Of a stretch of DNA of 41,915 bases, positions 26,867 through 36,413 are shown piece after piece. The translations under genes were made by a program, and so were the position numbers. The notes beneath the pieces are model-generated. The model saw only the letters and a program-made list of their open reading frames with translations. It searched no databases and was not told the DNA's origin. Position 1 is the stretch's first letter. The number at the start of each line of letters is the position of its first letter. This DNA is from Bacillus sp. MM2020_1 (GTDB lineage Bacteria > Bacillota > Bacilli > Bacillales > Cytobacillaceae), in contig JAANMP010000040.1 of assembly GCA_011250595.1 (NCBI GenBank), forward strand, positions 1 to 41,915, read 5' to 3'.

Positions 26867-27766
26867 GTGTCTGAATTAGGGAATCGACTTAAAGAAGTCC
26901 GACTAGCTAAAGGATTAAGCTTGGATGATTTACAATCCATGACCAAAATTCAAAAGCGTTATTTAATTGGTATTGAAGAAGGTAATTATTCGAGCATGCC
27001 CGGGAATTTTTACGTGCGTGCATTTATTAAGCAATATGCAGAGGCCTTAAGCCTTAACCCGGATGAGATTTTTGAAACCTATCAAGGTGAAATTCCTGCT
27101 ACTTATAATGAGGATTTACCACAGCAATTATCTAGAGTGAAAACACACAAAACGCTTACAGAAGGTAATTCCAAAATCTTTGCTATTCTGCCAAAGATAT
27201 TAATCGGTGTGTTTGTGATTGGGGTAGCGAGCCTTTTATATTATTTTATTTCAAATCATGCTGGCGGAAATTCTAATGAATCAATTGGTAAGCAAACTGA
27301 ACCGGCTAAAATTGTGAAATCCAAGAATCTTGAAAAAGACAAACCAGATGATAAAGTGGTTAAGAAAGACAATAAGGAACAAAAGGATATTACAACACAG
27401 GAAGAGGAACAAAAAGCCGTAGATGAGACTCCAAAACAAGAAATTACAGCGGTTCAAAGCAGCGGCAGAAATTCAACTTATGAATTAAAAAATGCAGATA
27501 AATTTGTCGTGAAGTTGGTTTCTAAAGGTCAAACCTGGGTTAGTATTAAAAATGGAAAAGGGAAATCCTTTTTTCAGGGAACACTTAAAACAGGTGGGAC
27601 GGAGAGCCAAACAGAAGATTTATCAGCAGAAAGTATGGCTGTTATCAGAGTTGGAAACGCTGTTGACACTGAAATTTATGTTAATGACCAAAAGCTTGAG
27701 TATGCAGTCCCAGCAACTGCGAATGTTCAGAACATAACGATTCAATATGTTCTGAAAGAAGAATAG
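26867..27766 (+). CDS. rodZ: Cytoskeleton/cell-shape protein RodZ
   Basis: Membrane protein linking MreB to the cell-wall elongation machinery. The 299 residues hold an N-terminal Xre-type helix-turn-helix (about 3-70), one transmembrane helix (about 105-128, ILPKILIGVFVIGVASLLYY), a lysine/glutamate-rich extracellular linker (about 140-195) and a C-terminal DUF4115 beta domain (about 205-299). It starts with GTG at 26867 after GGAAGGTG. Its upstream sequence is the MITE-like element, so any rodZ promoter must lie in ymfK or inside that element. Confidence 0.93.
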   Translation: MSELGNRLKEVRLAKGLSLDDLQSMTKIQKRYLIGIEEGNYSSMPGNFYVRAFIKQYAEALSLNPDEIFETYQGEIPATYNEDLPQQLSRVKTHKTLTEGNSKIFAILPKILIGVFVIGVASLLYYFISNHAGGNSNESIGKQTEPAKIVKSKNLEKDKPDDKVVKKDNKEQKDITTQEEEQKAVDETPKQEITAVQSSGRNSTYELKNADKFVVKLVSKGQTWVSIKNGKGKSFFQGTLKTGGTESQTEDLSAESMAVIRVGNAVDTEIYVNDQKLEYAVPATANVQNITIQYVLKEE

Positions 27767-27788
27767 TCATCTATTGATGACTATTTTT
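27763..27788 (+). terminator. Terminator overlapping the rodZ stop codon
   Basis: Perfect 9-bp stem ATAGTCATC / GATGACTAT with a 4-nt loop, followed by T. The rodZ stop codon is part of the left arm. Confidence 0.75.
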
Positions 27789-27817
27789 CACTTTTATTAA
27801 TTAAACGGAGGAAAACT

Positions 27818-28402
27818 ATGAATATTCCGAATAGAATTACTGTATCAAGAATATTATTAATTCCAATATTCTTGATTATTATGCTTGTTCCCTTTAATTG
27901 GGGTGACATGCATCTTCTTGGGGCTGACCTTCCCGTTACCCATTTTGTCGGTGCATTAATTTTCATTTTAGCGTCTTCAACGGATTGGGTTGATGGCCAT
28001 TATGCCCGAAAATATAACCTTGTGACCAATATGGGGAAATTTCTAGACCCACTTGCGGACAAGTTACTCGTATCAGCTGCACTTATTGTATTAGTTGAAC
28101 TGAATGATGTTTATGCACCTTCGTGGTTAGTAATTATTATTATTAGCAGGGAGTTTGCAGTAACTGGTTTACGTCTCTTGCTCGCAGGAGAAGGCGAAGT
28201 TGTCGCGGCTAATATGCTGGGCAAAATTAAAACATGGGCGCAAATTGTCGCAATTTCATCGCTTTTATTACATAATATTATTTTTGCAATGATACCATTT
28301 CGTTTTGATGTCGTGTCATTGTGGGTTGCCTTAATTTTTACTATATGGTCCGGTTGGGATTATTTTGTGAAAAATAGTCATGTACTTAAAAATTCAAAGT
28401 AA
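27818..28402 (+). CDS. pgsA: Phosphatidylglycerophosphate synthase
   Basis: Transfers phosphatidyl from CDP-diacylglycerol to glycerol 3-phosphate, the committed step to phosphatidylglycerol. An integral membrane protein of 194 residues with several hydrophobic segments and the CDP-alcohol phosphotransferase motif DG-x2-AR-x8-G-x3-D-x3-D, seen as DWVDGHYAR (from about D56) and GKFLDPLADK. The ATG follows ACGGAGGA. Normally essential. Confidence 0.96.
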   Translation: MNIPNRITVSRILLIPIFLIIMLVPFNWGDMHLLGADLPVTHFVGALIFILASSTDWVDGHYARKYNLVTNMGKFLDPLADKLLVSAALIVLVELNDVYAPSWLVIIIISREFAVTGLRLLLAGEGEVVAANMLGKIKTWAQIVAISSLLLHNIIFAMIPFRFDVVSLWVALIFTIWSGWDYFVKNSHVLKNSK

Positions 28403-28438
28403 GCAAAAGTTTACTAAAGGTAAGGAAGGTGTGTTGTT

Positions 28439-29692
28439 ATGAATGCTGAGATTATTGCTGTTGGTTCGGAATTATTGCTTGGACAGATTGTTAATACCAA
28501 TGCGAGGTTTTTATCTCAGCAATTAGCAGGGCTCGGTATTAATGTTTATTTTCATACAGTTGTTGGTGATAATCCCGACAGGCTAAAATCAGCAATTGAA
28601 CTAGCTGAAAATCGTGCTGAGGTAATCATATTTACAGGCGGTCTTGGACCTACAAAAGATGATTTGACCAAGGAAACCATTGCTCGTCATCTTGGTAAAG
28701 AACTCGTAATCGATGAAACGGCATTAGCTTCGATTGAACTTTTTTTCAAGCGAACCAATCGGGTCATGACAGAAAATAACCGAAAGCAGGCACTCGTCTT
28801 AGCAGGGTCTCATATTCTCCCAAATAATCATGGGATGGCTCCAGGCATGGTATTAGAATTTGGAAATCATACATATATGCTGCTGCCTGGCCCGCCGAAG
28901 GAAATGGAGCCGATGTTTCTCCAGTTTGGCGTTCAAGCTCTTTCTAAAGTCAACAAATCTAATGAGAAAATTGTCTCAAGAGTGTTAAGGTTTTTTGGGA
29001 TTGGAGAAGCAGCGTTGGAAACTGAAGTTATCGATTTAATTGATGCGCAAAGCAATCCGACGATTGCCCCACTTGCAGGAGACGGCGAGGTTACTTTACG
29101 GTTGACTGCAAACCATGTGGATGAAAATACTGCACAGTCGATGCTTGATGAGTTGGAAAAAACGATAAACCAACGTGTAGGGGTATTTTTATATGGCTAT
29201 GATGATACGTCTCTATTGAAAGAGGTAATGAAAAATTTAAAAGAAAGAAAGTTAACGATTACTGCCGCTGAGAGTTTAACAGGAGGACTTTTTCAACAGG
29301 AGTTAACATCAATTTCTGGTGCAAGCTCAGTGTTTTTCGGTGGTGTGGTTTGTTACTCAAATGAAGTGAAACAACAGCTATTACAGGTGCAGGAAGAAAC
29401 GCTTAATACATATGGTGCCGTAAGTGAACAGTGTGCTTGTGAGTTGGCTGAAAATGCCTCTAAGCTATTTAATACCGATATCGGAATTAGCTTTACGGGT
29501 GTTGCTGGTCCTGAAGAACTTGAAGGCAAGCCAGTTGGTACCGTATTTATTGGAATTGCGGTTAAGGGGAGACCAACCACTGTTGAAAAGATTACCCTAG
29601 GCGGAACGAGAGAAGCGAATCGGAATCGTGCAGTAAAATTTGGCTGCTATTTTCTCCTTCGCATCATAAAAGAGTCACAGAATGCTAATTAG
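28439..29692 (+). CDS. cinA: CinA family nicotinamide-nucleotide amidase / competence-damage protein
   Basis: A 417-residue two-domain protein: N-terminal molybdopterin-binding-like (COG1058) domain with [13 protein letters not shown] and [11 protein letters not shown], and C-terminal PncC-type amidase domain from about 255 ([18 protein letters not shown]). PncC domains deamidate NMN; in naturally competent bacteria CinA is co-expressed with recA. The ATG follows AAGGAAGGTG. The stop lies inside the terminator stem that separates cinA from recA. Confidence 0.95.
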   Translation: MNAEIIAVGSELLLGQIVNTNARFLSQQLAGLGINVYFHTVVGDNPDRLKSAIELAENRAEVIIFTGGLGPTKDDLTKETIARHLGKELVIDETALASIELFFKRTNRVMTENNRKQALVLAGSHILPNNHGMAPGMVLEFGNHTYMLLPGPPKEMEPMFLQFGVQALSKVNKSNEKIVSRVLRFFGIGEAALETEVIDLIDAQSNPTIAPLAGDGEVTLRLTANHVDENTAQSMLDELEKTINQRVGVFLYGYDDTSLLKEVMKNLKERKLTITAAESLTGGLFQQELTSISGASSVFFGGVVCYSNEVKQQLLQVQEETLNTYGAVSEQCACELAENASKLFNTDIGISFTGVAGPEELEGKPVGTVFIGIAVKGRPTTVEKITLGGTREANRNRAVKFGCYFLLRIIKESQNAN

Positions 29693-29712
29693 TGTTCTGT
29701 GTTTTTTTTTTT
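29676..29712 (+). terminator. Terminator overlapping the cinA stop codon
   Basis: Eleven-base stem CACAGAATGCT / AGTGTTCTGTG with two wobbles, loop AATT, and a long T-run. Confidence 0.9.
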
Positions 29713-29842
29713 GAATGATTGAGAATGGGGGGGAATTCTGAAAATGGATGAATTTAGCTTTATCAGCCAACAAAAATTGCAAATATATGCAAAAAGCAGG
29801 GAGAATACCCTTTTATTACATCAAATTAGCTGTGAAAATAAA

Positions 29843-29856
29843 CGAATGAATGTTCG
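29843..29856 (+). promoter_or_regulatory. LexA (SOS) box of recA
   Basis: CGAATGAATGTTCG matches the Bacillus LexA/DinR pattern CGAACnnnnGTTCG with one difference. It lies about 10 nt before the recA -35. Confidence 0.85.
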
Positions 29857-29865
29857 TTTTTTTAC

Positions 29866-29895
29866 TCGACAAATATCCGAAAAGCGGTTATATTA
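29866..29895 (+). promoter_or_regulatory. Candidate sigma-A promoter of recA
   Basis: TCGACA, 18-nt spacer, TATATT, about 65 nt before the recA start and just after the LexA box. Confidence 0.6.
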
Positions 29896-29963
29896 TTAAT
29901 AGGTATTTATTTAATAGATTATAGCAATTAGCATGTGTTTATATATAAGGGAGGAAATAATTC

Positions 29964-31007
29964 GTGAGTAATGATCGTAAAGCGGCCTTAGAAATGGCGT
30001 TAAAGCAAATAGAAAAGCAGTTTGGTAAAGGTTCCGTCATGAAGATGGGAGAGAAAACAGATACGAAGATTTTAACGAGTCCAAGTGGCTCTTTAGCGCT
30101 TGATGCAGCACTTGGAGTGGGTGGATATCCTAGAGGCCGTATTATCGAAGTTTATGGCCCTGAGAGCTCTGGTAAAACAACAGTTGCTCTGCATGCGATC
30201 GCTGAAGTTCAAGCAAATGGTGGACAAGCAGCATTCATTGATGCTGAACATGCCCTTGACCCGGCGTATGCCCAAAAATTAGGTGTTAACATTGATGAGT
30301 TATTGCTATCACAGCCTGATACTGGTGAACAAGCACTTGAAATCGCAGAAGCATTAGTCCGAAGTGGTGCAATTGATATTATTGTAGTCGACTCAGTAGC
30401 AGCCTTAGTTCCAAAAGCGGAAATTGAAGGCGAAATGGGAGATTCTCACATGGGCTTACAAGCTCGTTTGATGTCGCAAGCACTGCGTAAATTATCTGGT
30501 GCCATCAACAAATCGAAGACCATTGCTATCTTTATAAACCAAATTCGTGAAAAAATTGGCGTTATGTTTGGAAACCCCGAGACAACACCAGGTGGACGCG
30601 CATTAAAATTCTATTCCACCGTCCGTATTGAAGTACGACGTGCAGAGGCGTTAAAACAGGGAACTGATATCGTAGGTAATAAGACGAAGATAAAAATAGT
30701 TAAGAATAAAGTTGCTCCTCCTTTCCGAACTGCAGAGGTAGATATCATGTATGGTGAAGGAATTTCTAAAGAAGGTGAGATCATTGATCTTGGCTCAGAA
30801 TTAGATATCGTTGAAAAGAGCGGGTCATGGTACTCCTATAATGGTGAAAGATTAGGTCAAGGCCGTGAAAATGCAAAGTTATTCTTGAAAGAAAATCCAG
30901 ATATTCGCCTCGAAATTCAAGGGAAAATCCGTGAACATTATGGTTTAGATGGTGAAAAATTTGTCACTGAGAAAGATGACGATGAACAATTTGAATTAAT
31001 AGACTAA
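29964..31007 (+). CDS. recA: Recombinase RecA
   Basis: Forms the filament on single-stranded DNA for homologous recombination and stimulates LexA self-cleavage. The 347 residues show Walker A GPESSGKT (about 65-72), Walker [11 protein letters not shown], the L1/L2 loops ([32 protein letters not shown]) and an acidic C-terminal tail ([12 protein letters not shown]). It starts with GTG at 29964 after AAGGGAGG. A LexA box and a separate promoter lie upstream, so SOS induction is expected. Confidence 0.99.
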   Translation: MSNDRKAALEMALKQIEKQFGKGSVMKMGEKTDTKILTSPSGSLALDAALGVGGYPRGRIIEVYGPESSGKTTVALHAIAEVQANGGQAAFIDAEHALDPAYAQKLGVNIDELLLSQPDTGEQALEIAEALVRSGAIDIIVVDSVAALVPKAEIEGEMGDSHMGLQARLMSQALRKLSGAINKSKTIAIFINQIREKIGVMFGNPETTPGGRALKFYSTVRIEVRRAEALKQGTDIVGNKTKIKIVKNKVAPPFRTAEVDIMYGEGISKEGEIIDLGSELDIVEKSGSWYSYNGERLGQGRENAKLFLKENPDIRLEIQGKIREHYGLDGEKFVTEKDDDEQFELID

Positions 31008-31013
31008 AGTTGA

Positions 31014-31047
31014 GGGGCAAAGCTAAATAAAGTTTTGCTCCTTTTTT
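31014..31047 (+). terminator. Intrinsic terminator after recA
   Basis: GGGGCAAAGCT pairs with AGTTTTGCTCC (two wobbles), followed by six T. Confidence 0.9.
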
Positions 31048-31101
31048 TCGAATAAATGATGCCCTATTCTAAATATTTCAAAAAGCCAATAGGACTAAGC
31101 C

Positions 31102-31130
31102 TTGACAATGAATATCCCCACCTTTACAAT
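31102..31130 (+). promoter_or_regulatory. Sigma-A promoter of rny
   Basis: Consensus TTGACA, 17-nt spacer, TACAAT. It predicts a leader of about 130 nt. Confidence 0.75.
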
Positions 31131-31268
31131 TAACATGTATATTTTACATTTTTGGTATTATTATATTCCGAAAAAGCCTTGGTGCTTGCTGTATGTTGAG
31201 TCTAAACAATGTACATGCCGACACTTGAAAAATGTAACAAAAGTTCATAGCAAGAGGAGGTGTAACGA

Positions 31269-32828
31269 TTGGAACCAATGACTATCATCTCCATTTTGCT
31301 TGGCCTTATCGTCGGTGCCGTTGTTGGCTATTTTGTTCATAAATCCATTGCTGAAGCAAAAGTAGCAGGTGCAAAGAATGCTGCAGAGCAGATTCTTGAA
31401 GATGCGAAACGTGATGCTGATTCATTGAAAAAAGAAGCTTTGCTAGAAGCAAAGGATGAAATTCACAAGCTTCGCACAGAAGCAGAACGTGAGGTTCGTG
31501 AACGAAGAAATGAAATGCAAAAACAAGAAAACCGTTTACTGCAAAGAGAAGAGAATTTAGATCGAAAAGAGGAAACGTTAAACAAGCGTGAAAATCTTTT
31601 AGAAAAGAAGGATGATTCTCTAAACCAAAGACAACAGCATATTGAAGAGATGGAAAGCAAAGTGGACGAGTTGGTAAGAAAACAACAAACTGAACTCGAA
31701 CGAATATCGAGCTTAACGCGCGAGGAAGCAAAAACAATCATTATTGATAGAATGGAACAGGAACTAACCCATGATACAGCGATAATGATTAAGGAAAGCG
31801 AAAATCGTGCAAAAGAGGAAGCTGACAAGAAGGCAAAGGAAATACTTTCGCTAGCAATCCAGCGTTGCGCTGCTGACCATGTTGCGGAAACGACTGTCTC
31901 TGTCGTCAACCTACCAAATGACGAAATGAAGGGCCGCATTATTGGCCGTGAAGGAAGAAATATTCGTACGCTTGAAACATTAACAGGAATTGATTTGATT
32001 ATTGATGATACTCCTGAAGCAGTTATTCTATCAGGATTTGATCCGATTCGTCGTGAAACGGCTCGCTTAGCACTTGAGAAATTAGTCCAAGACGGTCGTA
32101 TCCATCCAGCGCGAATTGAGGAAATGGTAGAAAAATCACGTCGTGAAGTGGATGAGTATATTCGTGAGGTTGGTGAGCAAACCACATTTGAAGTGGGTGT
32201 TCATGGACTTCACCCGGATTTAATCAAAATTCTCGGCCGCTTAAAATTCCGTACAAGTTACGGTCAAAACGTATTAAAGCATTCAATGGAAGTAGCACAG
32301 CTATCTGGGTTACTTGCCGCTGAGCTTGGCCAAGATGAAACCTTAGCACGTCGCGCTGGCCTGCTTCATGATATTGGAAAAGCAATCGATCATGAAGTAG
32401 AAGGAAGCCATGTTGAAATTGGGGTTGAACTTGCAACCAAATATAAGGAACATCCGGTAGTAATCAATAGTATTGCTTCCCATCATGGTGATACTGAGGC
32501 GACATCAATAATAGCCGTTTTAGTAGCAGCAGCGGATGCCTTATCAGCTGCAAGACCAGGCGCACGTAGTGAGACGCTTGAAAACTATATCCGTCGTCTT
32601 GAAAAGTTAGAGGAGATTTCTGAGTCTTATGAAGGTGTAGAGAAATCCTTTGCCATTCAAGCCGGTCGTGAAGTGCGAATTATTGTAAGACCAGATTCAG
32701 TGGATGACCTTGCTGCACATCGATTAGCACGAGATATTCGGAAGCGAATTGAGGAAGAGCTCGATTATCCGGGACATATTAAAGTGACAGTCATCCGTGA
32801 GACACGGGCTGTAGAATACGCGAAATAA
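31269..32828 (+). CDS. rny: Ribonuclease Y
   Basis: Membrane-anchored endoribonuclease that starts decay of most mRNAs in Bacillaceae. The 519 residues consist of one N-terminal transmembrane helix (about 5-25), a long charged coiled coil (about 28-200), a KH domain (about 210-270, [15 protein letters not shown]) and an HD domain with [12 protein letters not shown] and SHHGD as metal ligands. It starts with TTG at 31269 after AGAGGAGGTG; a later ATG at 31278 would cut the family N-terminus. It has a near-consensus promoter and its own terminator. Confidence 0.98.
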   Translation: MEPMTIISILLGLIVGAVVGYFVHKSIAEAKVAGAKNAAEQILEDAKRDADSLKKEALLEAKDEIHKLRTEAEREVRERRNEMQKQENRLLQREENLDRKEETLNKRENLLEKKDDSLNQRQQHIEEMESKVDELVRKQQTELERISSLTREEAKTIIIDRMEQELTHDTAIMIKESENRAKEEADKKAKEILSLAIQRCAADHVAETTVSVVNLPNDEMKGRIIGREGRNIRTLETLTGIDLIIDDTPEAVILSGFDPIRRETARLALEKLVQDGRIHPARIEEMVEKSRREVDEYIREVGEQTTFEVGVHGLHPDLIKILGRLKFRTSYGQNVLKHSMEVAQLSGLLAAELGQDETLARRAGLLHDIGKAIDHEVEGSHVEIGVELATKYKEHPVVINSIASHHGDTEATSIIAVLVAAADALSAARPGARSETLENYIRRLEKLEEISESYEGVEKSFAIQAGREVRIIVRPDSVDDLAAHRLARDIRKRIEEELDYPGHIKVTVIRETRAVEYAK

Positions 32829-32857
32829 AGCGGTGCACATGCACCGCTTTGTTTTTT
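32827..32857 (+). terminator. Intrinsic terminator after rny
   Basis: Near-perfect palindrome AAAGCGGTGCA / TGCACCGCTTT followed by G and seven T. Confidence 0.92.
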
Positions 32858-32938
32858 TGCACTACCCTATCCGATTAAATAGATCCATTTTGTGATACTA
32901 TTTTAACAATAACAATTTTTTTACGAAAGGGACAAATA

Positions 32939-33736
32939 ATGATTCTACTCTTTATTGGAGACGTCGTCGGCTCACCAGGACGGGACATGGTGAAGGAATA
33001 CCTACCTAAATTAAAAGAAAAATATCGCCCTCACTTTACGATTATTAATGGGGAGAATGCCGCAGGTGGCAAGGGGATTACAGAAAAAATTTACCGCGAA
33101 TTTTTAGGCTATGGTGCACAGGCTGTCACACTAGGCAATCACACTTGGGATAATCGTGAGATATTTGAATTTATCGATGGTGCCAAAAATATGGTCAGAC
33201 CAGCCAATTTTCCAGAAGGGACTCCTGGGAAGGGGATGGCGTTCTTTAAAGTTAATGATTTAGAAGTTGCTGTTATTAATTTGCAGGGACGAACCTTTAT
33301 GGCACCACTGGATTGTCCATTTAAAAAAGCTGATGAATTGGTTGAAATTGCAAGGGAAAGAACGCCATTTATCTTTGTCGATTTTCATGCGGAGGTAACA
33401 AGTGAGAAGCAGGCAATGGGATGGTATTTAGACGGCAGAGTATCAGCTGTCGTCGGTACACATACGCATGTTCAGACGGCCGATAACAGGGTTCTGCCAG
33501 GTGGCACGGGGTATTTATCCGATGTAGGGATGACGGGGCCTTATGATGGGATATTAGGCGTGGAAAAAGAGGCTGTCCTTAAAAGGTTCCTTACCAGCCT
33601 CCCAGTCCGGTTTGAAGTTCCAACCTCAGGAAGAAGTCAGTTAAGTGCAGTAGTAATTGAGCTTGATCGAAAAACCGGTTTCACTAAAAAGATACAACCT
33701 ATTCTAATTAATGATGACCATCCGTTTTACTCTTAA
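32939..33736 (+). CDS. ymdB: YmdB-type metallophosphoesterase
   Basis: A calcineurin-like phosphoesterase of 265 residues, with all metal-binding blocks: GDVVGSPGRD (start), NGENAAGGKG, GNHTWDN, DFHAEVTSEKQAM and GTHTHVQTAD. B. subtilis YmdB hydrolyses cyclic nucleotides in vitro and affects biofilm gene expression and motility heterogeneity. The ATG follows CGAAAGGGA. It lies after rny as in B. subtilis but has a terminator on each side, so it is expressed separately. Confidence 0.94.
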   Translation: MILLFIGDVVGSPGRDMVKEYLPKLKEKYRPHFTIINGENAAGGKGITEKIYREFLGYGAQAVTLGNHTWDNREIFEFIDGAKNMVRPANFPEGTPGKGMAFFKVNDLEVAVINLQGRTFMAPLDCPFKKADELVEIARERTPFIFVDFHAEVTSEKQAMGWYLDGRVSAVVGTHTHVQTADNRVLPGGTGYLSDVGMTGPYDGILGVEKEAVLKRFLTSLPVRFEVPTSGRSQLSAVVIELDRKTGFTKKIQPILINDDHPFYS

Positions 33737-33763
33737 GAGCAAATTTAATTTGCTCTTTTTTTT
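33734..33763 (+). terminator. Intrinsic terminator after ymdB
   Basis: Stem AAGAGCAAAT / TTTGCTCTT with a short loop, followed by eight T. Confidence 0.92.
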
Positions 33764-33836
33764 ATGATTACTAACTTTCTTTGAATTCCATGCGTTATTA
33801 AAAGGGAGCATCCGCTTTACTAATTTTTTCGTCCAA

Positions 33837-33864
33837 GCTGGAATATGTTTTTTGACAGCTGAAT
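33837..33864 (+). promoter_or_regulatory. Candidate sigma-H promoter of spoVS
   Basis: -35 GCTGGAATA (pattern RnAGGAWWW, one mismatch), 12-nt spacer, -10 GCTGAAT (pattern RnnGAAT). spoVS is sigma-H dependent in B. subtilis. The leader would be about 75 nt. Confidence 0.6.
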
Positions 33865-33946
33865 ATAGTAGCAGTGGAATGTTATAACCTGATTTGTTCA
33901 TGAAACTGCTCATGCGGGATCGGGATTTTCTAAGGAGGAGCTAGAA

Positions 33947-34207
33947 ATGGATATATTAAAAGTTTCAGCAAAATCTAATCCTAATTCTGTAGCTGGTGCG
34001 CTTGCCGGGGTTCTGCGTGAAAGAGGTGCAGCGGAAATACAGGCAATTGGGGCGGGTGCATTGAATCAAGCCGTTAAGGCAGTAGCAATTGCTCGAGGAT
34101 TTGTAGCACCTAGCGGAGTTGATTTAATCTGTATCCCTGCGTTTACCGATATTTTAATTGACGGAGAAGAACGCACAGCTATCAAGCTAATTGTAGAACC
34201 GCGTTGA
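33947..34207 (+). CDS. spoVS: Stage V sporulation protein S
   Basis: An 86-residue Alba-like protein, among the most conserved in spore formers (MDILKVSAKSNPNSVAGALAGVLRERG). It affects septation, coat assembly and later sporulation steps; the precise activity is unclear, with nucleic-acid binding suggested by the fold. The ATG follows AAGGAGGAG. A sigma-H promoter candidate lies about 85 nt upstream and a terminator follows. Confidence 0.97.
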   Translation: MDILKVSAKSNPNSVAGALAGVLRERGAAEIQAIGAGALNQAVKAVAIARGFVAPSGVDLICIPAFTDILIDGEERTAIKLIVEPR

Positions 34208-34251
34208 AAGCGATAGACTATTACATGAGACCAGACGATAGGGAATTTATG

Positions 34252-34283
34252 TTACCTGCTTGTTCAACAAGCAGGTATTTTTT
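34252..34283 (+). terminator. Intrinsic terminator after spoVS
   Basis: Perfect 11-bp stem TACCTGCTTGT / ACAAGCAGGTA followed by a T-run. Confidence 0.95.
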
Positions 34284-34494
34284 AGTTTGTATAAAATAAA
34301 AATATTATACCAATATATATTTTAATGATTTCTAGAATATAAATATTAAATATTCATATTTAGTATGACTTTGAAAAACTACCATATAACGGGGAACAAT
34401 CAATGATAAGGTAAGGGTCGACATTATCGAATGCAAGTATATTTCAAATAATAAAAAAATATTCATATTTTAGACAATATTTCGCTTTAAAGGG
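34284..34494. other. Very AT-rich spacer before the kor promoters
   Basis: No gene seen. It contains a 14-nt direct repeat, AAATATTCATATTT, at 34348-34361 and 34457-34470. Such a repeat may bind a regulator or simply reflect base composition. Confidence 0.45.
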
Positions 34495-34523
34495 TTGCAT
34501 TTTTTTGTGCATAGGTCTAGAAT
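34495..34523 (+). promoter_or_regulatory. Candidate sigma-A promoter of korAB (distal)
   Basis: TTGCAT (34495-34500), 17-nt spacer, TAGAAT (34518-34523). Its start point would fall inside the cre-like site. Confidence 0.6.
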
Positions 34524-34537
34524 TGTAAGCGTTTAGT
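34524..34537 (+). promoter_or_regulatory. cre-like CcpA site abutting the kor promoter
   Basis: TGTAAGCGTTTAGT matches TGNAANCGNTNN at every fixed base and departs only in the last two (GT for CA). It begins at the base after the -10, a position where CcpA binding would block initiation. Confidence 0.55.
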
Positions 34538-34598
34538 ACATATCTCTGAGAGCTTTTATTAATTTTATTTAGATAAATATTGAGCTAATTTCTAGTGA

Positions 34599-34626
34599 TT
34601 TACTCGGAATAGTGCTAGACTATAAT
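34599..34626 (+). promoter_or_regulatory. Candidate sigma-A promoter of korAB (proximal)
   Basis: TTTACT, 16-nt spacer, TATAAT, about 50 nt before korA and downstream of the cre-like site. Confidence 0.45.
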
Positions 34627-34676
34627 GGATTCTATCTAATCTACTTATTTTTACATATCCAAAAGGGGTGTAAGTC

Positions 34677-36413
34677 ATGATCAATCAACTTTCATGGAAA
34701 GTTGGAGGACAACAAGGGGAAGGTATTGAAAGTACAGGGGAAATCTTTGCTATTGCACTAAATCGCTTAGGATATTACTTGTACGGTTATCGTCACTTTT
34801 CTTCACGTATTAAAGGTGGTCATACCAACAATAAGATCAGGGTTAGTACAACAGAAGTTCGATCTATTTCTGATGACTTAGATATCCTGGTAGCTTTTGA
34901 CCAAGAAACTATTGATTTAAACTACAAAGAGCTCCATAGCAATGGTGTAATTCTTGCTGATGCTAAGTTTTCACCAAAGAAACCTGAAGATACTGAAGCA
35001 TCATTGTATGCGGTACCATTTACTGAAATAGCCACTGAATTAGGAACTTCATTAATGAAAAACATGGTGGCAATTGGTGCAACATCCGCAGTATTAGACT
35101 TAGATATTAATGTATTTGAAGTGGTAGTTCGCGAGATTTTTGGCAAAAAAGGCGACCAAGTAGTCGCAAAAAATATGGATGCAATTAAAGCCGGTTTTGA
35201 TAAGATGAAGGAAAATCTTTCCACAGGTATCAAAACAATGGAGCTTGAAAAGGCTGACGGCAAAAAACGGATGTTTATGATTGGAAATGATGCTATCGCA
35301 CTTGGAGCTATTGCAGGCGGTTGCCGTTTTATGGCTGCATACCCAATTACACCTGCATCTGAAATAATGGAATATTTAATTAAAAAGCTTCCTGCACTTG
35401 GTGGGGCTGTCATACAAACAGAAGATGAAATTGCTGCATGTACAATGGCAATTGGAGCTAACTATGGTGGTGTACGTTCGATTACTGCCTCAGCTGGTCC
35501 TGGATTATCATTAAAAATGGAAGCAATTGGTCTATCTGGAATTACCGAAACACCGCTTGTCATTGTTGACACACAACGTGGCGGTCCTTCTACTGGATTA
35601 CCAACAAAACAAGAACAATCAGACCTTATGGCGATGATTTATGGAACACATGGAGAAATTCCTAAAATTGTCATGGCTCCAAGTACGGTCGAAGAAGCAT
35701 TCTACGATACAGCTGAAGCATTCAATTTGGCTGAAGAATATCAATGTCCAGTCATTATTTTATCTGACCTTCAATTATCTTTGGGGAAACAAACGGTTGA
35801 ACCATTAAATTATGACAAGGTTGAAATCAGACGTGGAAAATTAGTTGCAGAAGAAATACCTGCTAACGAAAACAATGCATATTTTAAACGCTATGAAGTG
35901 ACAGAAGACGGGGTTTCTCCACGTGTGATCCCTGGAATGAAAAATGGTATTCATCACGTAACAGGTGTTGAGCATGATGAGCAAGGTAAGCCTTCCGAAT
36001 CTGCTGCAAACCGTATTGCGCAAATGGATAAACGTTTCCGTAAGGTCGAAAATATTCGCTTTAATACACCAGTGTATAAAAATGCTAAGCACGAGGATGC
36101 AGATGTATTATTTGTAGGTTTTAACTCTACACGCGGTGTAATTGAAGAAGCGATGGTTCGATTAGAAAACGATGGCTTAAAAGTAAATCACGCACATATT
36201 CGTCTGATTCATCCGTTCCCGACTGACGAAGTTCTTCAGCTCGTTCGTTCTGCGAAGAAAGTAGTAGTCGTTGAGAACAATGCAACAGGCCAATTAGCCA
36301 ATATCATGAAAATGAATGTTGGACATGCTGAAAAAATAACAAAGCATCTTAAATATGACGGTAATCCGTTCCTACCACACGAAGTATATACAAAATGTAA
36401 GGAGTTGTTCTAA
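34677..36413 (+). CDS. korA: 2-oxoacid:ferredoxin oxidoreductase, alpha (gamma-alpha fused) subunit
   Basis: Large subunit of a two-subunit oxidoreductase that oxidises a 2-oxoacid, probably 2-oxoglutarate, with CoA and ferredoxin to acyl-CoA and CO2. The 578 residues hold the gamma domain (about 1-190; GGQQGEGIESTGEIFA, SRIKGGH), the pyrimidine-binding alpha domain (from about 205; YPITPASEIMEYL, TEDEIAA, RGGPSTGLPTKQEQSDL) and a transketolase C-terminal-like domain (about 475-578). The ATG follows AAAGGGGTG. korB begins at the base after the stop. Substrate is inferred from family. Confidence 0.92.
   Translation: MINQLSWKVGGQQGEGIESTGEIFAIALNRLGYYLYGYRHFSSRIKGGHTNNKIRVSTTEVRSISDDLDILVAFDQETIDLNYKELHSNGVILADAKFSPKKPEDTEASLYAVPFTEIATELGTSLMKNMVAIGATSAVLDLDINVFEVVVREIFGKKGDQVVAKNMDAIKAGFDKMKENLSTGIKTMELEKADGKKRMFMIGNDAIALGAIAGGCRFMAAYPITPASEIMEYLIKKLPALGGAVIQTEDEIAACTMAIGANYGGVRSITASAGPGLSLKMEAIGLSGITETPLVIVDTQRGGPSTGLPTKQEQSDLMAMIYGTHGEIPKIVMAPSTVEEAFYDTAEAFNLAEEYQCPVIILSDLQLSLGKQTVEPLNYDKVEIRRGKLVAEEIPANENNAYFKRYEVTEDGVSPRVIPGMKNGIHHVTGVEHDEQGKPSESAANRIAQMDKRFRKVENIRFNTPVYKNAKHEDADVLFVGFNSTRGVIEEAMVRLENDGLKVNHAHIRLIHPFPTDEVLQLVRSAKKVVVVENNATGQLANIMKMNVGHAEKITKHLKYDGNPFLPHEVYTKCKELF

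Noticed and set aside
29744..29932. A 62-codon frame between cinA and recA starting ATG after a G-rich stretch
   Set aside because: It runs straight through the LexA box and the recA promoter, resembles no family I know, and ends just before the recA ribosome binding site. Most likely non-coding.
31463..32185. 240-codon minus-strand frame opposite rny
   Set aside because: Serine-rich translation typical of antisense shadows of a coiled-coil gene; rny is certain on the + strand.
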